A stretch of 64,000 nucleotides of DNA from Molanna angustata (taxonomy: Eukaryota > Arthropoda > Insecta > Trichoptera > Molannidae). Below are positions 11,200 through 25,634 of this stretch, piece after piece (position 1 is the first letter of the stretch; the number at the start of each line of letters is the position of its first letter). The position numbers and the translations under genes were made by a program. The DNA lies in assembly GCA_963576475.1 (NCBI GenBank), contig OY754975.1, positions 22,501,169-22,565,168 on the forward strand, written 5' to 3'. Under the pieces are notes generated by a model. The model worked only from the letters and a program-made list of their open reading frames with translations. It did no database searches and was not told where the DNA came from.

Positions 11200-11512
11200 T
11201 AAAACATTGTAGTAGTACCTACATCTCGAAGTTTTTTAAACAATTTTTATAAAAATTGAATTAAGTGAATTGAATTTACTTAAATCTCCAAACATACATA
11301 CATTCCATCATGCTGTTTTCATATTCTGGGTACTGACCTCCATACTGTCCTATCTTGACATACATACCTACATGTGTTGTATAGAAAATAAAATATCCTA
11401 AAATATTCAATAATTTGGACTTAAAAGGTTTATAGTTTGGTACTTATTCTTCAACTATACACACTATCGCTATCGACAGTTGGATCTCATGTGTTACATG
11501 CAACTAGTATAA
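11200..11512 (+). repeat. Dispersed repeat, right part
   Basis: Continues the homology with 38470-38835: CTCCAAACATACATACAT, CATGCTGTTTTCATATTCTG, GACATACATACCTA, TTTATAGTTTGGTACTTATT and ATCGACAGTTGGATCTCATG. It ends at about 11512 with TGCAACTAG, the same terminus found inverted at 3066. Confidence 0.75.
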
Positions 11513-13260
11513 GAGCAGATTTTTTGCATATATTTTTATAATTGTTGGAACTTTGAATTTAGTAAAAATCTCTTCAGTATTCGTTCGAATAGGTACCTTA
11601 AGTATAACTTTTATGATAGCTTTTTGGGTTATGTCTATTTTCTTTATTATTGTTGGCGTTGCACTTCCCCATCCAATAATTCCATATTCCATTATTGAAT
11701 GACAAAGAGCATAGTATATATTTTTCAAAAATGTTTTAGGTCAATAACATTTCTGATTGATTTAAAGAAGTATCTATTTTATTTATTTTATTTATTTTAT
11801 TTCATTTTAAAGAGTGCAAACAGTCAAATTCATATAATATATACAAAAAAATGAGTTACCAGTAATGAGTTATATCTATCTTTGAATTATAAATTAGCTA
11901 TAAACCACTTGTTTTTTGAGTCACTTCGCGACATGTTTCGGAAGCGCTGTCCTTCCATCGACCGGCGTGTCGAGACTAACATGTTGAATTTTGAGTGTAT
12001 CTGTCTGTGAAGCGAGGGGGGTGGCGGTTGAGGGTTGGTTGGGTTAGTGGGGGGAGGGGAGTATTGTGAAGTGTTTTTGATGGGAAATATATTAAGTATT
12101 GGAGAAGTGTTATGAAAGGTATGGTTATTTATAAGTTTTATACCGGAATTTATGTGTTTATGTATTTCGAGCGTTTCGTAGTTGTTAAGTCGGTATCCTT
12201 TATTCTGTGTTTCCGGTCGATGGAATGACAGCGCTTCCGAAACATGTCGCGAAGTGACTCAAAAAACAAGTGGTTTATAGCTAATTTATAATTCAAAAAT
12301 GGTTTATATTAACTACCACAAAATATCCGCCGAATCATTAAATGATATTAAGTATCTATCTGTTCATTTTAGCTATCATGCAGTCAATGTGGTAGTCCCA
12401 TCTCAAGTTTTGATCAAATATATTTCCTAGATTATTGTATTTATTAATTCATTTTGAAAATTTATGTTTATATTAAAAACTGTATGTTACCTTAAGAAAT
12501 AAATAAATAGATATTTCATGCTCTCTGTTCGTTCAATGATCGAGCAGTTACATGTTGGTTGATCACTTAACTTTTCGGTACAGTAATCATGAATTCTTAG
12601 TTAATGTTCGTCACTAGGTTTATTTCGGGAGGTTATGCTGTATGCAATGTATTTTGTTTTGTTTGTATTTAGTGCTAGAGAGTTCCTGTCAAGCCATTTT
12701 TTTACTTGGGTCAATTCAGCGACTTTATATAGTTTATCCCAAGTTTTTTCCGCAATAGATGAAAACTGTGTCATCAGCATAACTGATGATATGTCCTTTT
12801 GTGGGTAGATTGCCCAGGTCATTCATATATATAAGAAATAGTATAGGCCCTAATATACTTCCCTGAGGCACACCACAGTTAATTGTTAGGTTTTCACTTA
12901 TGTGACTTCCCACTTTTACACATTGATTTCTGCATGTCATGTAGTCTTTGAGTATTTTTAGGGTAGTATCTTTAACACCAATGTTTTCAAGCTTTTTGAA
13001 GAGCAAATTGTAGTTTGTGGTATCAAAAGCTTTGTTGAGGTCAATAAAAACTGCAAGACACTTGTTGCATTTATCCATTAATTCTTTTATATGGTCAGTG
13101 ACATACGAAATTGCATCTGAGGTACTTTTATTTTCTCTGAAACCGTATTGGTTTTTAGAGAGGATGTCATATGTGTTTAAATAGTTCATCAGTTGGTTCT
13201 TTATTACCTTTTCCAAAATTTTTGACATTGAATTTAGTAATCTTATTGGTCAGTAGTTAT
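11500..13260 (-). pseudogene. Jockey-like LINE RT, interrupted by nested insertions
   Basis: Minus-strand pieces in order: 13260-12734 (NYxPIRLLN, SKILEKVIKN, FIDLNKAFDTTNYNLLFKKL, CGVPQGSILGPILFLIYMND, catalytic YADDTVF), 12822-12520 after a frameshift (a WLDRNSLALNTNKTKYIAYS block), then 12440-12361 (NLGNIFDQNLRWDYHID), and 11755-11500 (YALCHSIMEYGIIGWGSAT). The frame has a TGA in place of Arg in NYRPI, frameshifts, a piece of about 60-90 bp ending in AAATAAATAAATA at 12440-12505, and a larger insertion at 11778-12349. It is an old copy. Confidence 0.75.
11778..12349 (-). mobile_element. Retro-inserted element with internal inverted repeat, 10-bp target duplication
   Basis: Flanked by AAGTATCTAT at 11768-11777 and 12350-12359. 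On the minus strand it ends in an A-rich tail (AAAATAAATAAAATAAAT at 11778-11815), so it arrived by target-primed reverse transcription. Inside are two inverted arms of about 84 bp (11880-11966 and 12210-12296, one or two mismatches), each containing GCGCTTCCGAAACATGTCGCG, separated by about 245 bp that include a run rich in CCCCTCC (minus). The GAAACATGTC phrase with self-complementary ACATGT resembles the 3' half of a hammerhead core, but the CTGATGA half is not intact. No coding capacity. Confidence 0.7.
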
Positions 13261-13336
13261 TTTTTATTGGTCTGTATATTTTCTTTGTTCTTTTTTAGCT
13301 TTCATATTTTGTTGATGTACATATATAATTATGTCA

Positions 13337-13440
13337 TTCTACAATCTGGTTGCTTTGAAGAAATTGCCTAATGGCAATAAGCCCGCCAGTGTGCATTATA
13401 TTTGTATGTACATAAAGTAAATAAATAAATAAATAAAACT
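13337..13440 (+). repeat. Lepidopteran-type retroelement 3' tail
   Basis: TGGTTGCTTTGAAGAAATTG, then AATGGCAATAAGCCCGCCA, followed by a (TAAA)n tail at 13420-13437. This layout resembles the common 3' terminus of moth and butterfly LINE/SINE families as I know them. Only the tail is present. Confidence 0.55.
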
Positions 13441-14799
<1,359 letters not shown>

Positions 14800-14867
14800 C
14801 ACCTCAATGACACTATAATATTATGTCTATTTCGATGTAGATAAATTCAAAGAATGAATAAGACACT

Positions 14868-15046
14868 ATTCAACATATTTCAGGTACTAAAACATAGTTA
14901 AGTATAGCCATAACCACATTCTGGAAACTTCTGAAATTGACTTAGAATCCAACGATAAACTGTGTCGTCGCCGGGAATCGAACTCTGAACATTTGACTTA
15001 GGAGTCAGATATCTTACTAACTTAGCTACGAATACCGAGGACATAG
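14868..15046 (-). mobile_element. tRNA-derived SINE (family c)
   Basis: On the minus strand 15046-14950 has an A-box-like TAGCTAAGTTAGT and a B-box-like GAGTTCGATTCCC with tRNA-like spacing (CTGACTCCTAAGTCA lies in the anticodon position). A non-tRNA body follows, with ACAGTTTATCGTTGG and CAGAATGTGG. The acceptor arms do not pair, so it is a SINE and not a tRNA gene. Relatives are at 41350-41490, 42156-42211 and 51090-51235. Confidence 0.6.
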
Positions 15047-15299
15047 GACGCAATGCACGGACGTGATGATAATGTAGCTTTCGGCTCTCTCTGGCTAACC
15101 CAAAATATGTTATTATATTTTGAGAGAAGGCTGCAAAAATGATAATCCTTATGAAAAACTAAATGACGTTTAAATTTTATTATGAAGAGTTATCCAACTG
15201 TCGATTCGTTCATGAGAATTCAATTCTCTGAATGAATCAATTCTCTGAATGAGACAATTTATTTAACTCAAACGAAAAAAATTTCTGATGCTAAAAATA
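15047..15299. other. No gene recognised
   Basis: Holds a short CTTTCGGCTCTCTCTGGCTA relic resembling the end of the family-A LINE, and an imperfect hairpin GAATTCAATTCTCTGAATG...CAATTCTCTGAATG at 15215-15250. Confidence 0.35.
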
Positions 15300-15575
15300 G
15301 TTTCCGCACGGTGAATTGTCCATACGGTCAATTGTCCATACGATAAATTGTCCTCACGGCCTATTGTCCTCACGGCCAACTGTCCCCACGGCCAATTGTC
15401 CTCACGGCTAACTGTCCCCACGGCCAATTGTCCTCACGGCCAACTGTCCCCACGGCCAATTGTCCTCACGGCCAACTGTCCTCACGGCCAATTGTCCTCA
15501 CGATAAATTGTCCATACGGTAAAAAGGGCGTACGGCCAATTGTCACGGCCAATCGGCTACGGCCAATTGTCCGGG
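15300..15575. repeat. Minisatellite, unit ACGGCCAATTGTCCTC (16 bp)
   Basis: About fifteen tandem units. In the middle, ACGGCCAACTGTCCCC and ACGGCCAATTGTCCTC alternate, giving a 32-bp higher-order period. Outer copies are more diverged (CATACGATAAATTGTC). No unique spacers are present. Confidence 0.9.
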
Positions 15576-15689
15576 AATCCCTAAAAACAATTCATTTTTA
15601 ACAGCTGTTTTTTTTTATATTCCCTTCCTTATTGAATATATGTAAATATAAAAAGATAAGTCTTGCACCTGGGTGTGGTCCCCTTTCAT

Positions 15690-15785
15690 TAATAATAATA
15701 TTAATAATAATAATAAACACTTCCTTGCACCCTGCGCAAATAGCGAGATTATTGCCGTATGGCCAGTAACCAGTTCATTGGGTGA
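15690..15785 (-). mobile_element. SINE family a, 3' fragment
   Basis: AACACTTCCTTGCACCCTGC and TTATTGCCGTATGGC match the full copy at 55282-55490. The (TAA)n run at 15690-15717 is the 3' tail. The tRNA-like head is missing, so this is a 5'-truncated copy. Confidence 0.65.
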
Positions 15786-16085
15786 AAATTGCAGATTTTA
15801 GTATCATTTGTATAATTATAAGTCCATTTTGTGCTCTTATTACCATCCATCTGATACGAAAACACTTGGTGATTTGTTCAGCGCACACCCGGAAAAATTT
15901 ATAAAAAAAAACTTTTTTTTAACATATTTCGGTAAGATTTTCTTTTTCAATTACAAGAACATTGGTTACGAGTAACAATAATCAAAAGAATAGTATAAAC
16001 GGGTGGATTTTATAGGTACAAATATGTAGCATACAAGTACAAATTATGTTGAAATACCTAATGTAAAAATCTTCACCTATGAAGA
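15786..16085. other. No gene recognised
   Basis: AT-rich flank of the RTE element, with no conserved frame. Confidence 0.3.
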
Positions 16086-19000
16086 GGATCATCATCATCA
16101 TCATTGGCCCTACAGCCCGTTGTGGGCCTTGGCCTCCTTCAGAATCCGTCGCCATTCCTCCCTGCACTCTGCAGCTTTCTGCCAGTTGGTAAGGCCCATC
16201 GCTCGTACATCAGCCTCCACATCGTCCAGCCATCTCATTTTTGGTCTGCCTCTGCTTCTTTTTCCGTCTGGTGTGGTGTTTAAAACCTTCTTGGGAGTAC
16301 GATCATCACTCATCCTGTGGACATAGCCGAACCATTGCAGTTTTCTTATTTTAATGAACTGTACAATGTTAGGTTCGCCATACAGTGCCTCTAATTCGTG
16401 ATTGAATCGTCTCCTCCACACTCCATTTTCGTTGACAGGACCAAATATCTTTCTGAGGACTTTCCTTTCAAATATCAGAAGTGTATTTTCATCTCTTTTG
16501 GTCATTACCCAGCATTCGGCGCCATATGCAATGATTGGACGGAGGAGCGTTTTATAAAAGGTTGTTTTGGTTTTTCTGCCGAGCGATTTGGACCTCAGAT
16601 GCTTATACAACCCATAATAGCATCTGCTTGCTGCTGATAGCCGTGCTCTAATATCGGTGCTGTAGTTATTATCGTGGGTGATTTCAGTACCCAAGTATTT
16701 GAAGGAGTTGACGCTTTCTATGTGGTATGACCCTATGTCTAATGGTGGATGTGTGTGGTTTGCCTGTGACTTGCTTGCCAGCATGTTTTTAGTTTTAGAT
16801 GCATTTATCCTGAGTCCCATGTCATTTGCAGCAGTCTCTAGTTTTAGGAGATCTTGTTCAGTTGAGGAAGAGTTCTAGACACAAGATCCAGGTCTTCTGC
16901 ATAGGCTAGTATCTGGGCAGATTTTCTAAAGATACTTCCTGTTGTTTCTACTCCTGAATCTCTAATGGATTTTTCTAAGGCAATGTTGAACAACAGACAT
17001 GCCAATGCATCGCCCTGTCTCAGACCGTTGTACGTCAGGAATGGTTCTGATTTGCTATTTTGCACTTTTACCAAGCACTGTGTTTTAGTCATTGTCATCT
17101 TGGTGATTCTTATTAGTTTTTTGGGGATACCCAGTTCAGTCATTGCCTCGTACAGTTTGGTCCTCTTGATGCTATCATATTCTGCTTTGAAGTCGATGAA
17201 CATGTGGTGTGTTTCAATATTATATTCAAGCACCTTCTCCAGTATGATCCTCAGTGAAAATATTTGATCAATGGTAGATCTGTCCGGTCTGAAGCCACTT
17301 TGGTATTGCCCCACAATATTCTCAGTGTATGGGAGAAGTCTTCCAAACAAGGTTCCAGCAAAGACTTTGTATGCTGTGTCTAGCAGAGTGATGCCTCTGT
17401 TGTTGTCACAATTCATGGCATCTCCCTTTTCATGTAAGGGGCATATAACACCAACATTCCAGTCATCTGGCATCCTCTCCGTCTCCCATACTTGACCTAT
17501 TAAGTGGTGTAGCTTTGCGCGAATACCACTGCCACCATATTTGATCAGTTCTCCGGGTATATTATCGTGCCCAGGTGATTTGTTATTCTTGAGGCACTTG
17601 ATTGCATGGCTTATTTCATCCATAGTGGGTGGCTGTTGCTCTTCGTCGTCTACACCCACATCCACGTCTATTATATTGCCTACCATTTCGTAATCTCCGT
17701 TAAGTAGTTCGTCGAAATGTTGCATCCAGCGCCTCAGGATGTCTTCTTTGTCATTGATAATATCGCCCTCCTTTGATCTGCATGCGGTCAGTCTCGGCTT
17801 AAATTCCTTTCTTTGCTCATTTATACTTCTATAAAATCTTCTGGTTTCAGCATGTGATCTCATCGTTTCCAGTCTATGTATTTGTTCCTTCTCATAGTGT
17901 CTCTTTTTCAATTTATGTATTCTTTTTTCCTCTCTCCTCCTCTGTTTATACCCCTCCTCCGCACCTCTGGTTTTCTTTTGTTGCATGGCCAGTTAGGCTT
18001 TGTTTTTCTGTTCAGTGACTTGTTTAAACTCTTCGTCATACCACAGTGTCCTTCTCTCCTGTCTCCGTACCCCAAGCACCTCAGCAGCCACATTCGTTAT
18101 CGCATTCTTACACTCATTCCAAGTTTCGTTCACATTCTGGTTTTCAATGGTATTCTGGAAGGACTGCGTAATTGCTGCTTTATATCTTAATCTTGTGGGC
18201 TGGTCCTTTAGTGCTTCAGTGTTAATTTTAGGTACCTTTTCCGTTTTGTGCATTTTGGCTCTATATATTCGTGCTCGGATTTTACTTATGACTAAGAAGT
18301 GGTCCGAGTCACAATTAGCGCCTCTATAAGTTCGGACGTCGAGAAGATTGGATACATGTCTTCCATATAATAATATATATGGTCTATTTGGTTGAGTGTA
18401 TTTCCATCAGGTGATTTCCATGTTATCTTGTGAATATCTTTATGTGGAAATAAAATGCCTCCTATGAACATACCTCTTGATGTTGCTAGGTCTATCAATC
18501 TATCACCGTTATCGTTGGAGCTGTTTTGGTGACTATATTGCCCGATTGTTGGATGATGGATATTGTCTTTACCTACTTTGGCATTCATGTCTCCAATGAT
18601 TATTTTCACATCACTTCTGGGACATGAGTCATAGGTTTGTTCCATTGTATTGTACCATTCGTCCTTCTTATCGTCTCCACTGTTTTCGGTAGGGTCGTGG
18701 CCGTTTATTATACTGTAATTGTAGAATTTACCTTTAATACGTATCTCACACATTCTTTCGTTAATAGGCCTGAAGTCAATAACCAGATGTTTGACTCTTT
18801 TTGATACTACAAAGCCCGTCTCTAAAATGTGATGTTTCTTATGACAGCTAAAGTAGATATTACAGTCCCTCTTCTCCAAACTACCACTTCCCAACCATCT
18901 CACCTCATGTAACGCAGTTATATCAACTCTATACCTAGCCAGTTGATCACACAAAACTCTCAGCGTGCCTACTTGATACAACGTTCTAACATTCCACGTG

Positions 19001-19465
19001 CAAATTTTAAAATCGCTATCCTTATTCCGTTTGCCAGGTCTATTGCAGTTCCGTCCGGTTTTGTTTTCTTTAGGTTTCGTAATCGTGTGGTGTTTTTGGG
19101 TAGACGGATGATTAACACATCGTACCCTAGGTCCCTGGTAGGGCTGCTACCTTAAGGCCTGAGACCATGCCTTGGTTTTCTGTCGGGGTTTTCCTTCCCT
19201 TATCCTAATTCAGTTTTGTGGCGCTGAGGGCTCGCCATCGTCCGCTCTCTATTAGCTATGACGCTGATGTTGGTATGTTAGGAGTCACATTGCCCGGGGT
19301 TCGCGGGGTCTTAGAGACCACTCTAGGACGCTAGAGAGTCGGGCTTGTCGGTAGTGTTGCAAGAGTTATGCAACTTTGGCATTACATGGCATTTTATAGA
19401 GGTATATCCTCGGAATGATATACCCCACCATGACCCTACCGGCCTTGGAGCCCCCCTATAAAGAG
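16086..19465 (-). mobile_element. RTE-clade LINE, nearly full length
   Basis: On the minus strand the element runs from an untranslated leader (about 19465-19060, including GGTAGGGTCATGGTGGGGTA and CCCCGACAGAAAACCAAGG) through endonuclease, linker and RT to a short 3' end with an (ATG)n tail at 16088-16102. A trinucleotide tail without poly(A) is characteristic of RTE/BovB-like elements. It has no separate ORF1. Length, about 3.4 kb, is normal for the clade. The coding region carries several lesions (see the next entry). Confidence 0.85.
16110..19060 (-). pseudogene. RTE endonuclease-reverse transcriptase (inactivated)
   Basis: Proteins of this family are often annotated 'craniofacial development protein 2-like' in insects. 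18981-18292 is the EEP endonuclease (ALHEVRWLGSG, IIIGDMNAKVGKDN, TWKSPDGNTLNQIDHI). A frameshift near 18330 leads into 18253-17996 (a linker ending TEQKNKA), where a TAA at 17993-17995 interrupts it. 17986-16844 is the RT (KSPGHDNIPGELIKYGGSG, FIDFKAEYDSIKRTKLYE, LRQGDALACLLFNIALEK). A one-base shift near 16860 leads to 16820-16110 (RINASKTKNMLASK, RLSAASRCYYGLYKHLRSK, GRPKMRWLDDVEADVR, ending EAKAHNGL). The catalytic box reads YAEDLDL instead of YADD, which should abolish polymerisation even without the frame breaks. Confidence 0.85.
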
Positions 19466-21275
<1,810 letters not shown>

Positions 21276-22658
21276 TAGTCTGTTTGCAGAATAGCTTCAT
21301 TATACCAATTTTTAAAAAAGGCGATAGAATGGATATATCCAATTATAGACCAGTGTGTATACAATCTACGATTCCCAAAATTTTTGAGAAAATAGTTCTG
21401 GAAAAAATAAATTATAAAATAAATTCTATAATTACGAAATCTCAACATGGTTTTGTTACTAATAGATCTACTTTAACAAATCTGTTGTTATATGAAAATT
21501 TTATTGTAAATGCTTTTGCTGAAAGAAGTCAGGTAGATTCTATCTACACTGACTTCAGTAAGGCCTAGGATTTGTCATGGTATATTAATAAATAAATTGG
21601 AGAAAATGGGTGTAACGGGCATTTTTTTGAGATGGGTCGAGAGTTATTTATCTAAAAGAAAGCTATTTATAAAATTAAATGATGTACACTCTGTGGCTTT
21701 TACAGCTACAAGTGGTGTACCACAGGGCTCTCATTTGGGACCGGTTTTGTTTATATTATTTATAAATGATATTGTCGATATATTTTCAGGGGTAGAATAT
21801 GTAATATTTGCGGATGATTTAAAGATATTTAAAAGAATAAAAAGTCATGATGATTGCCTTATATTGCAGGAAAATTTGAACAAGCTATTTGAATGGTGTC
21901 AGTGTAACAAACTTTCTCTCAATGCAAATAAGTGTCAAGTAATAAGGTTTTATAAAATAAAAAATCCCCTGGTTTATGATTATGATATAAACTTGATACA
22001 ATTAACTTCAGTAGATGAAATAAACGATTTAGGTGTCATTTTTGATTCGAAACTTTCTTTTACTTGTCATATTACTAACATAGTAAACAGAGCTGTAAAG
22101 ATCTTAGGGTTTATAATACGTATCACAAAAAAGTTTACAGATACATATAGTATTCGCTTGTTATACATATCACTTGTAAGGAGCATTTTGGAATATAATT
22201 CAACAATTTGGTCACCATATTATAATAATCAAGTTCAACTAATTGAAAAAGTACAACGCAAATTTCTTAGGTATATAAATTTTAAAATGAACATACCCAG
22301 AGAACTAATGGATTATAATCTCACTATGCATTGCACTAATTTAACAAAGTTATCTGACCGTAGAATAATTTTTGATTTAATTACATTACACAAAATGGTA
22401 CATTCGAGTTTTGACAGCCCTGCTCTTATTGAACAAATTACATACCATGCGCCAAATCGTTCTAACAGGCAAACGGTACCTTTTTACTATTCTAACACAC
22501 GTACACTGCAACAATATTACTCGCCAATAGCACGGCTTCATTATTTGGGTAATGCATACTCTGGTCTAGGCGATATTTATTACTTGTTATTGACAAAATA
22601 TAGAAACTTATTGCATCAATATTTCTTGATGCAAAATGTCAATTTTATTTCCCTATAA
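21276..22658 (+). pseudogene. Jockey-like reverse transcriptase, one frameshift
   Basis: 21284-21568 encodes FIIPIFKKGDRMDISNYRP to IYTDFSKA, then a small deletion and frameshift at 21565-21580 (in the AFDKV motif). 21597-22658 continues with VPQGSHLGPVLFILFINDIV, the catalytic FADDLKIFKRI and the C-terminal VRSILEYNSTIWSPYY block. It is close in motif content to the RT at 8080-10875, so probably a relative of that family. Endonuclease and ORF1 are missing. Confidence 0.8.
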
Positions 22659-23035
22659 GATGTTATTATTATTTTATCAATTACTCTTTTATTTTGAATT
22701 TATATTTAGTTTCATGGCTTATTTTTCAACTGTTTTTATGTTTCATTCTTTTTTAATGACACTTTTGAAATTACTTTATACCTAGGTATATAATTTATAT
22801 ATGCTATTTTTGTTTCTTTTTGTTTTTGATATTTGTTTCTTAAAAAATGTTTAGATATAATATGCAAAAAATGTTCTGGTAGATATTTCATACATTTATA
22901 CATCTCTTTTTGTTTTATTTTATAATATTATTGTATGCATGTATTAAACGTGTTTATACTAGTTTATTTTGTATGTACTTGTAAAAGGCTATTTAGCCGT
23001 TGATGAAAATAATAAATAAATAAATAAATAAATGA
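21276..23035 (+). mobile_element. Jockey-like LINE, 5'-truncated, in satellite
   Basis: Begins abruptly in the RT fingers and ends with a (AAAT)n tail (23010-23035). It lies between two stretches of the same satellite (20780-21275 and 23036-23278). The 3' UTR of about 375 bp has no distinctive motif. No target duplication could be assigned. Confidence 0.75.
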
Positions 23036-23278
23036 TATATACTTTATTCATATTTGGTGGAAAAATATAAAAACGAATGGGATGTTGCAAACACAAGACT
23101 CTTTACAATGCTGCTTTTGTTCAATAAAATTTCAAACAATTTCCCATCATCCAATATTGCTAAAACTTTCTACACAAACTTTCTTTTGATGATTATATAT
23201 AAAAAAATGGAAGTTGTGGCCATCAATAAACCCTTTATAATGTTTATATTAAATCAACTTTACCCATAGTCCAAAAGT
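23036..23278. repeat. Satellite units between two LINEs
   Basis: Contains AAAAACGAATGGGATGTTGC, CACAAGACTCTTTACAATGC and GTTGTGGCCATCAATAAACC, the same family as 20780-21275. Its last 11 bases (23268-23278, AGTCCAAAAGT) are the target site of the R1-type LINE. Confidence 0.65.
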
Positions 23279-24254
23279 CCATGTCAATACAGCAACTTAA
23301 AAGAGACAGGACTCAATTTCTTTAGTTTTTTTTTATTGATTAGTGTCAACGCTTATTTGATTTTTTCTGTACATTTTTCCCTGTGTATATTTTTTAGTGT
23401 TATAGTGTATTATTTTGAACTCGAGTGGTTAAAATTTGTTTGATATTTTTTATTTTCATGAATGTGTTCATAAGACTTATTTTCGCAAAACATCGATAAC
23501 GACGGCCGACAGTGCGCAGGTGCTAGAGTTTCCCTTGACCAATGGTCGACTGACTGAATGCTGCGCGCGCATTCTTTCCATTGATACAGGTCGTCCGTCA
23601 GCTGAGACTCGATACACCACACCCCACCCCCTGCCTGCCCTGTTTCCGACCGTACTACACAATATTTGTGTCTTGTATGCCTACTCTTTAGAATATTATT
23701 TATTTCGGTTAATATAGTCTCTCGCGAGATATTTTAGTAATATTTTCTTTTTTTTTTTTCTCTTTTAGCCTCTTTTTTTATTTAAAATTGATTTGGAACA
23801 TCATCTTGCTATAATTGTTTTTGTTTTCTTTTACTTTGTATTCATCAATTACTATTTTTGTATAGGTGTATACCTTAATATTATATTTTGTTTGTTTTCT
23901 TGCATAATTTAATAAGTAAGGAAAATATATAAGTATTTTTTTTTCTTTTTTATTAATCTTTATTTACTTTTATAGACTTTCTCTATTCTTGTATACTTTA
24001 TTGAGTTAATAAAGAAGTTTTTATTCTCCCATTCATATCGCATGAAAATTTGTCTCCTAAAATCTTACTTCCATCGCTTATTTATTTATTATTATAACTT
24101 TTGCCTGTCCCAGTCAACTGGAATAATCCAATATCTGCAAATTTCGTGGGCTAGTTTTGGTTGTACAGTCGTTTGCTATTCCGTTAGGGCAGCTCTGTTG
24201 AGATCCTCCAGTGACTTACCTTTCCCGCAATCCAACCCATGACCCTTCACCACG

Positions 24255-25634
24255 ATGGAGGTTTCAGATTATAGGATGACGAAAAGGGAGCGAAAACGAA
24301 AGAGGCAAAAGGAACTCTTGAGTCTGCCAGCAATTGCTAATGATTCCCCTCCCAGTACAAGAACCAGAACTTTTAGTCCCTCTGCAGTCCCGTCCTCTCT
24401 TGTCTCCATTAAACCTCCTCTACCCTTATCGTCTGCAGTCCCAGCTCCCACTGCTGAAGCTGAAATAATGAGCGCTGATTCCAGCACAGAAGACGATGAC
24501 GAAGATGATCCTTTGCCTTCTTCCAAAATAGAAGGAGCCTATGTTTGTGTAACCAATATACAGGAGATAGTTAATAAACACTCTAAAATCTCGAAGACAC
24601 ATCTCGTTCGTGTTGGTCGCGAAGCGCAGCTTCTTCTGTCAATTATTGGTGGATTATCGACTGAACTAGCAGAAGCTAGAGGTACCATCTCCAGCCTTAC
24701 CGCAACCTTATCCAGCAGAGATGAAAGAATATCGCACCTCTGCGAAAAGCTTGAAACAACCGAATCCCAGATTGCTCCAGTAATGAACCAAATTGCGGAC
24801 AAATTGAAAGAACTTTCTCCGACCTCCTTGTATGCCTCAAGCGTGGTTAATAACAATCCACCACCCTTGTCCAAGGGTGGATTTCCTGCACTCCCTGCAA
24901 AGCCAGCCGTGTGTATTTTTCCCGCAAACGATGAGGTTAAGTCCTCAACGGAAACGAGGAAAATTTTGAACGCTGCCATTAAGCCATCTGATGTTGGTGC
25001 CCGTGTCACAAGTGTGCGCACAATAAGAGGACATGGCGTCGTTATCAACACAGCCACTGCAGAAGACTCCATCAAGTTGCTGAATGCCCCAGCAATCAAA
25101 TCTTCGACGACCTTGACTGCACGGCTTGCTGCAAAGAGACAACCTCGTGTGAGGTTCAGTCACGTGCCACGGGACTTGTCGAATGACGATTTTCTGGAGA
25201 TTGTGGCAGAAAACACTAAAGGTCATGCCATTAAAACTGCCGTCTTCAGTCATTTATCAGGACCTATGGTCGGCCCGACGTGCGATAGAGTCTTTTCAGT
25301 GCCTGCCGCCGTTCGCCACAGCCTAATCGATCTAGGGAAAGTATATGTAGACTGGAATGTCTGTCATATAACGGACTTCCTACCAGTTAGTGTTTGTGGC
25401 CGTTGTCGGATGTACGGCCATGGTTCGAAAACCTGCAAGGAGCCTACTAGATGCTCTCACTGTGCTTCAACTGATCACGTATATGATTCTTGTCCAGATA
25501 GAGCAAATCCACCAACATGCACTGCATGTAAAATATTTAACAAACCAGCAGCTCATCGATCCGGTACCAATGACTGTCCAGCCTATCAAGCAACAGTCAG
25601 CAGAGCCTTGCTCAATATTGACTATGGCGTTTGA
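24255..25634 (+). CDS. R1-type LINE ORF1 (gag-like RNA-binding protein)
   Basis: 459 residues, intact. The N-terminus is strongly basic (KRERKRKRQKE at residues 9-19, a likely nuclear localisation signal), followed by a Ser/Pro-rich and an acidic stretch (EDDDEDD near residue 78). A helical segment with EAQLLLSIIGGLSTELAEAR and ESQIAPVMNQIADKLKEL may form a coiled coil. The C-terminal third ends in three zinc-knuckle modules: CGRCRMYGHGSKTC, CSHCASTDHVYDSC and CTACKIFNKPAAHRSGTNDC. Such proteins coat the element RNA and form RNP particles. Start chosen at ATG 24255, the first ATG of the open frame. Its stop overlaps the ORF2 start (ATGGCGTTTGA). Confidence 0.88.
   Translation: MEVSDYRMTKRERKRKRQKELLSLPAIANDSPPSTRTRTFSPSAVPSSLVSIKPPLPLSSAVPAPTAEAEIMSADSSTEDDDEDDPLPSSKIEGAYVCVTNIQEIVNKHSKISKTHLVRVGREAQLLLSIIGGLSTELAEARGTISSLTATLSSRDERISHLCEKLETTESQIAPVMNQIADKLKELSPTSLYASSVVNNNPPPLSKGGFPALPAKPAVCIFPANDEVKSSTETRKILNAAIKPSDVGARVTSVRTIRGHGVVINTATAEDSIKLLNAPAIKSSTTLTARLAAKRQPRVRFSHVPRDLSNDDFLEIVAENTKGHAIKTAVFSHLSGPMVGPTCDRVFSVPAAVRHSLIDLGKVYVDWNVCHITDFLPVSVCGRCRMYGHGSKTCKEPTRCSHCASTDHVYDSCPDRANPPTCTACKIFNKPAAHRSGTNDCPAYQATVSRALLNIDYGV

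Noticed and set aside
15300..15575. CRISPR-like array
   Set aside because: Units are contiguous with no unique spacers, and the host is a eukaryote.
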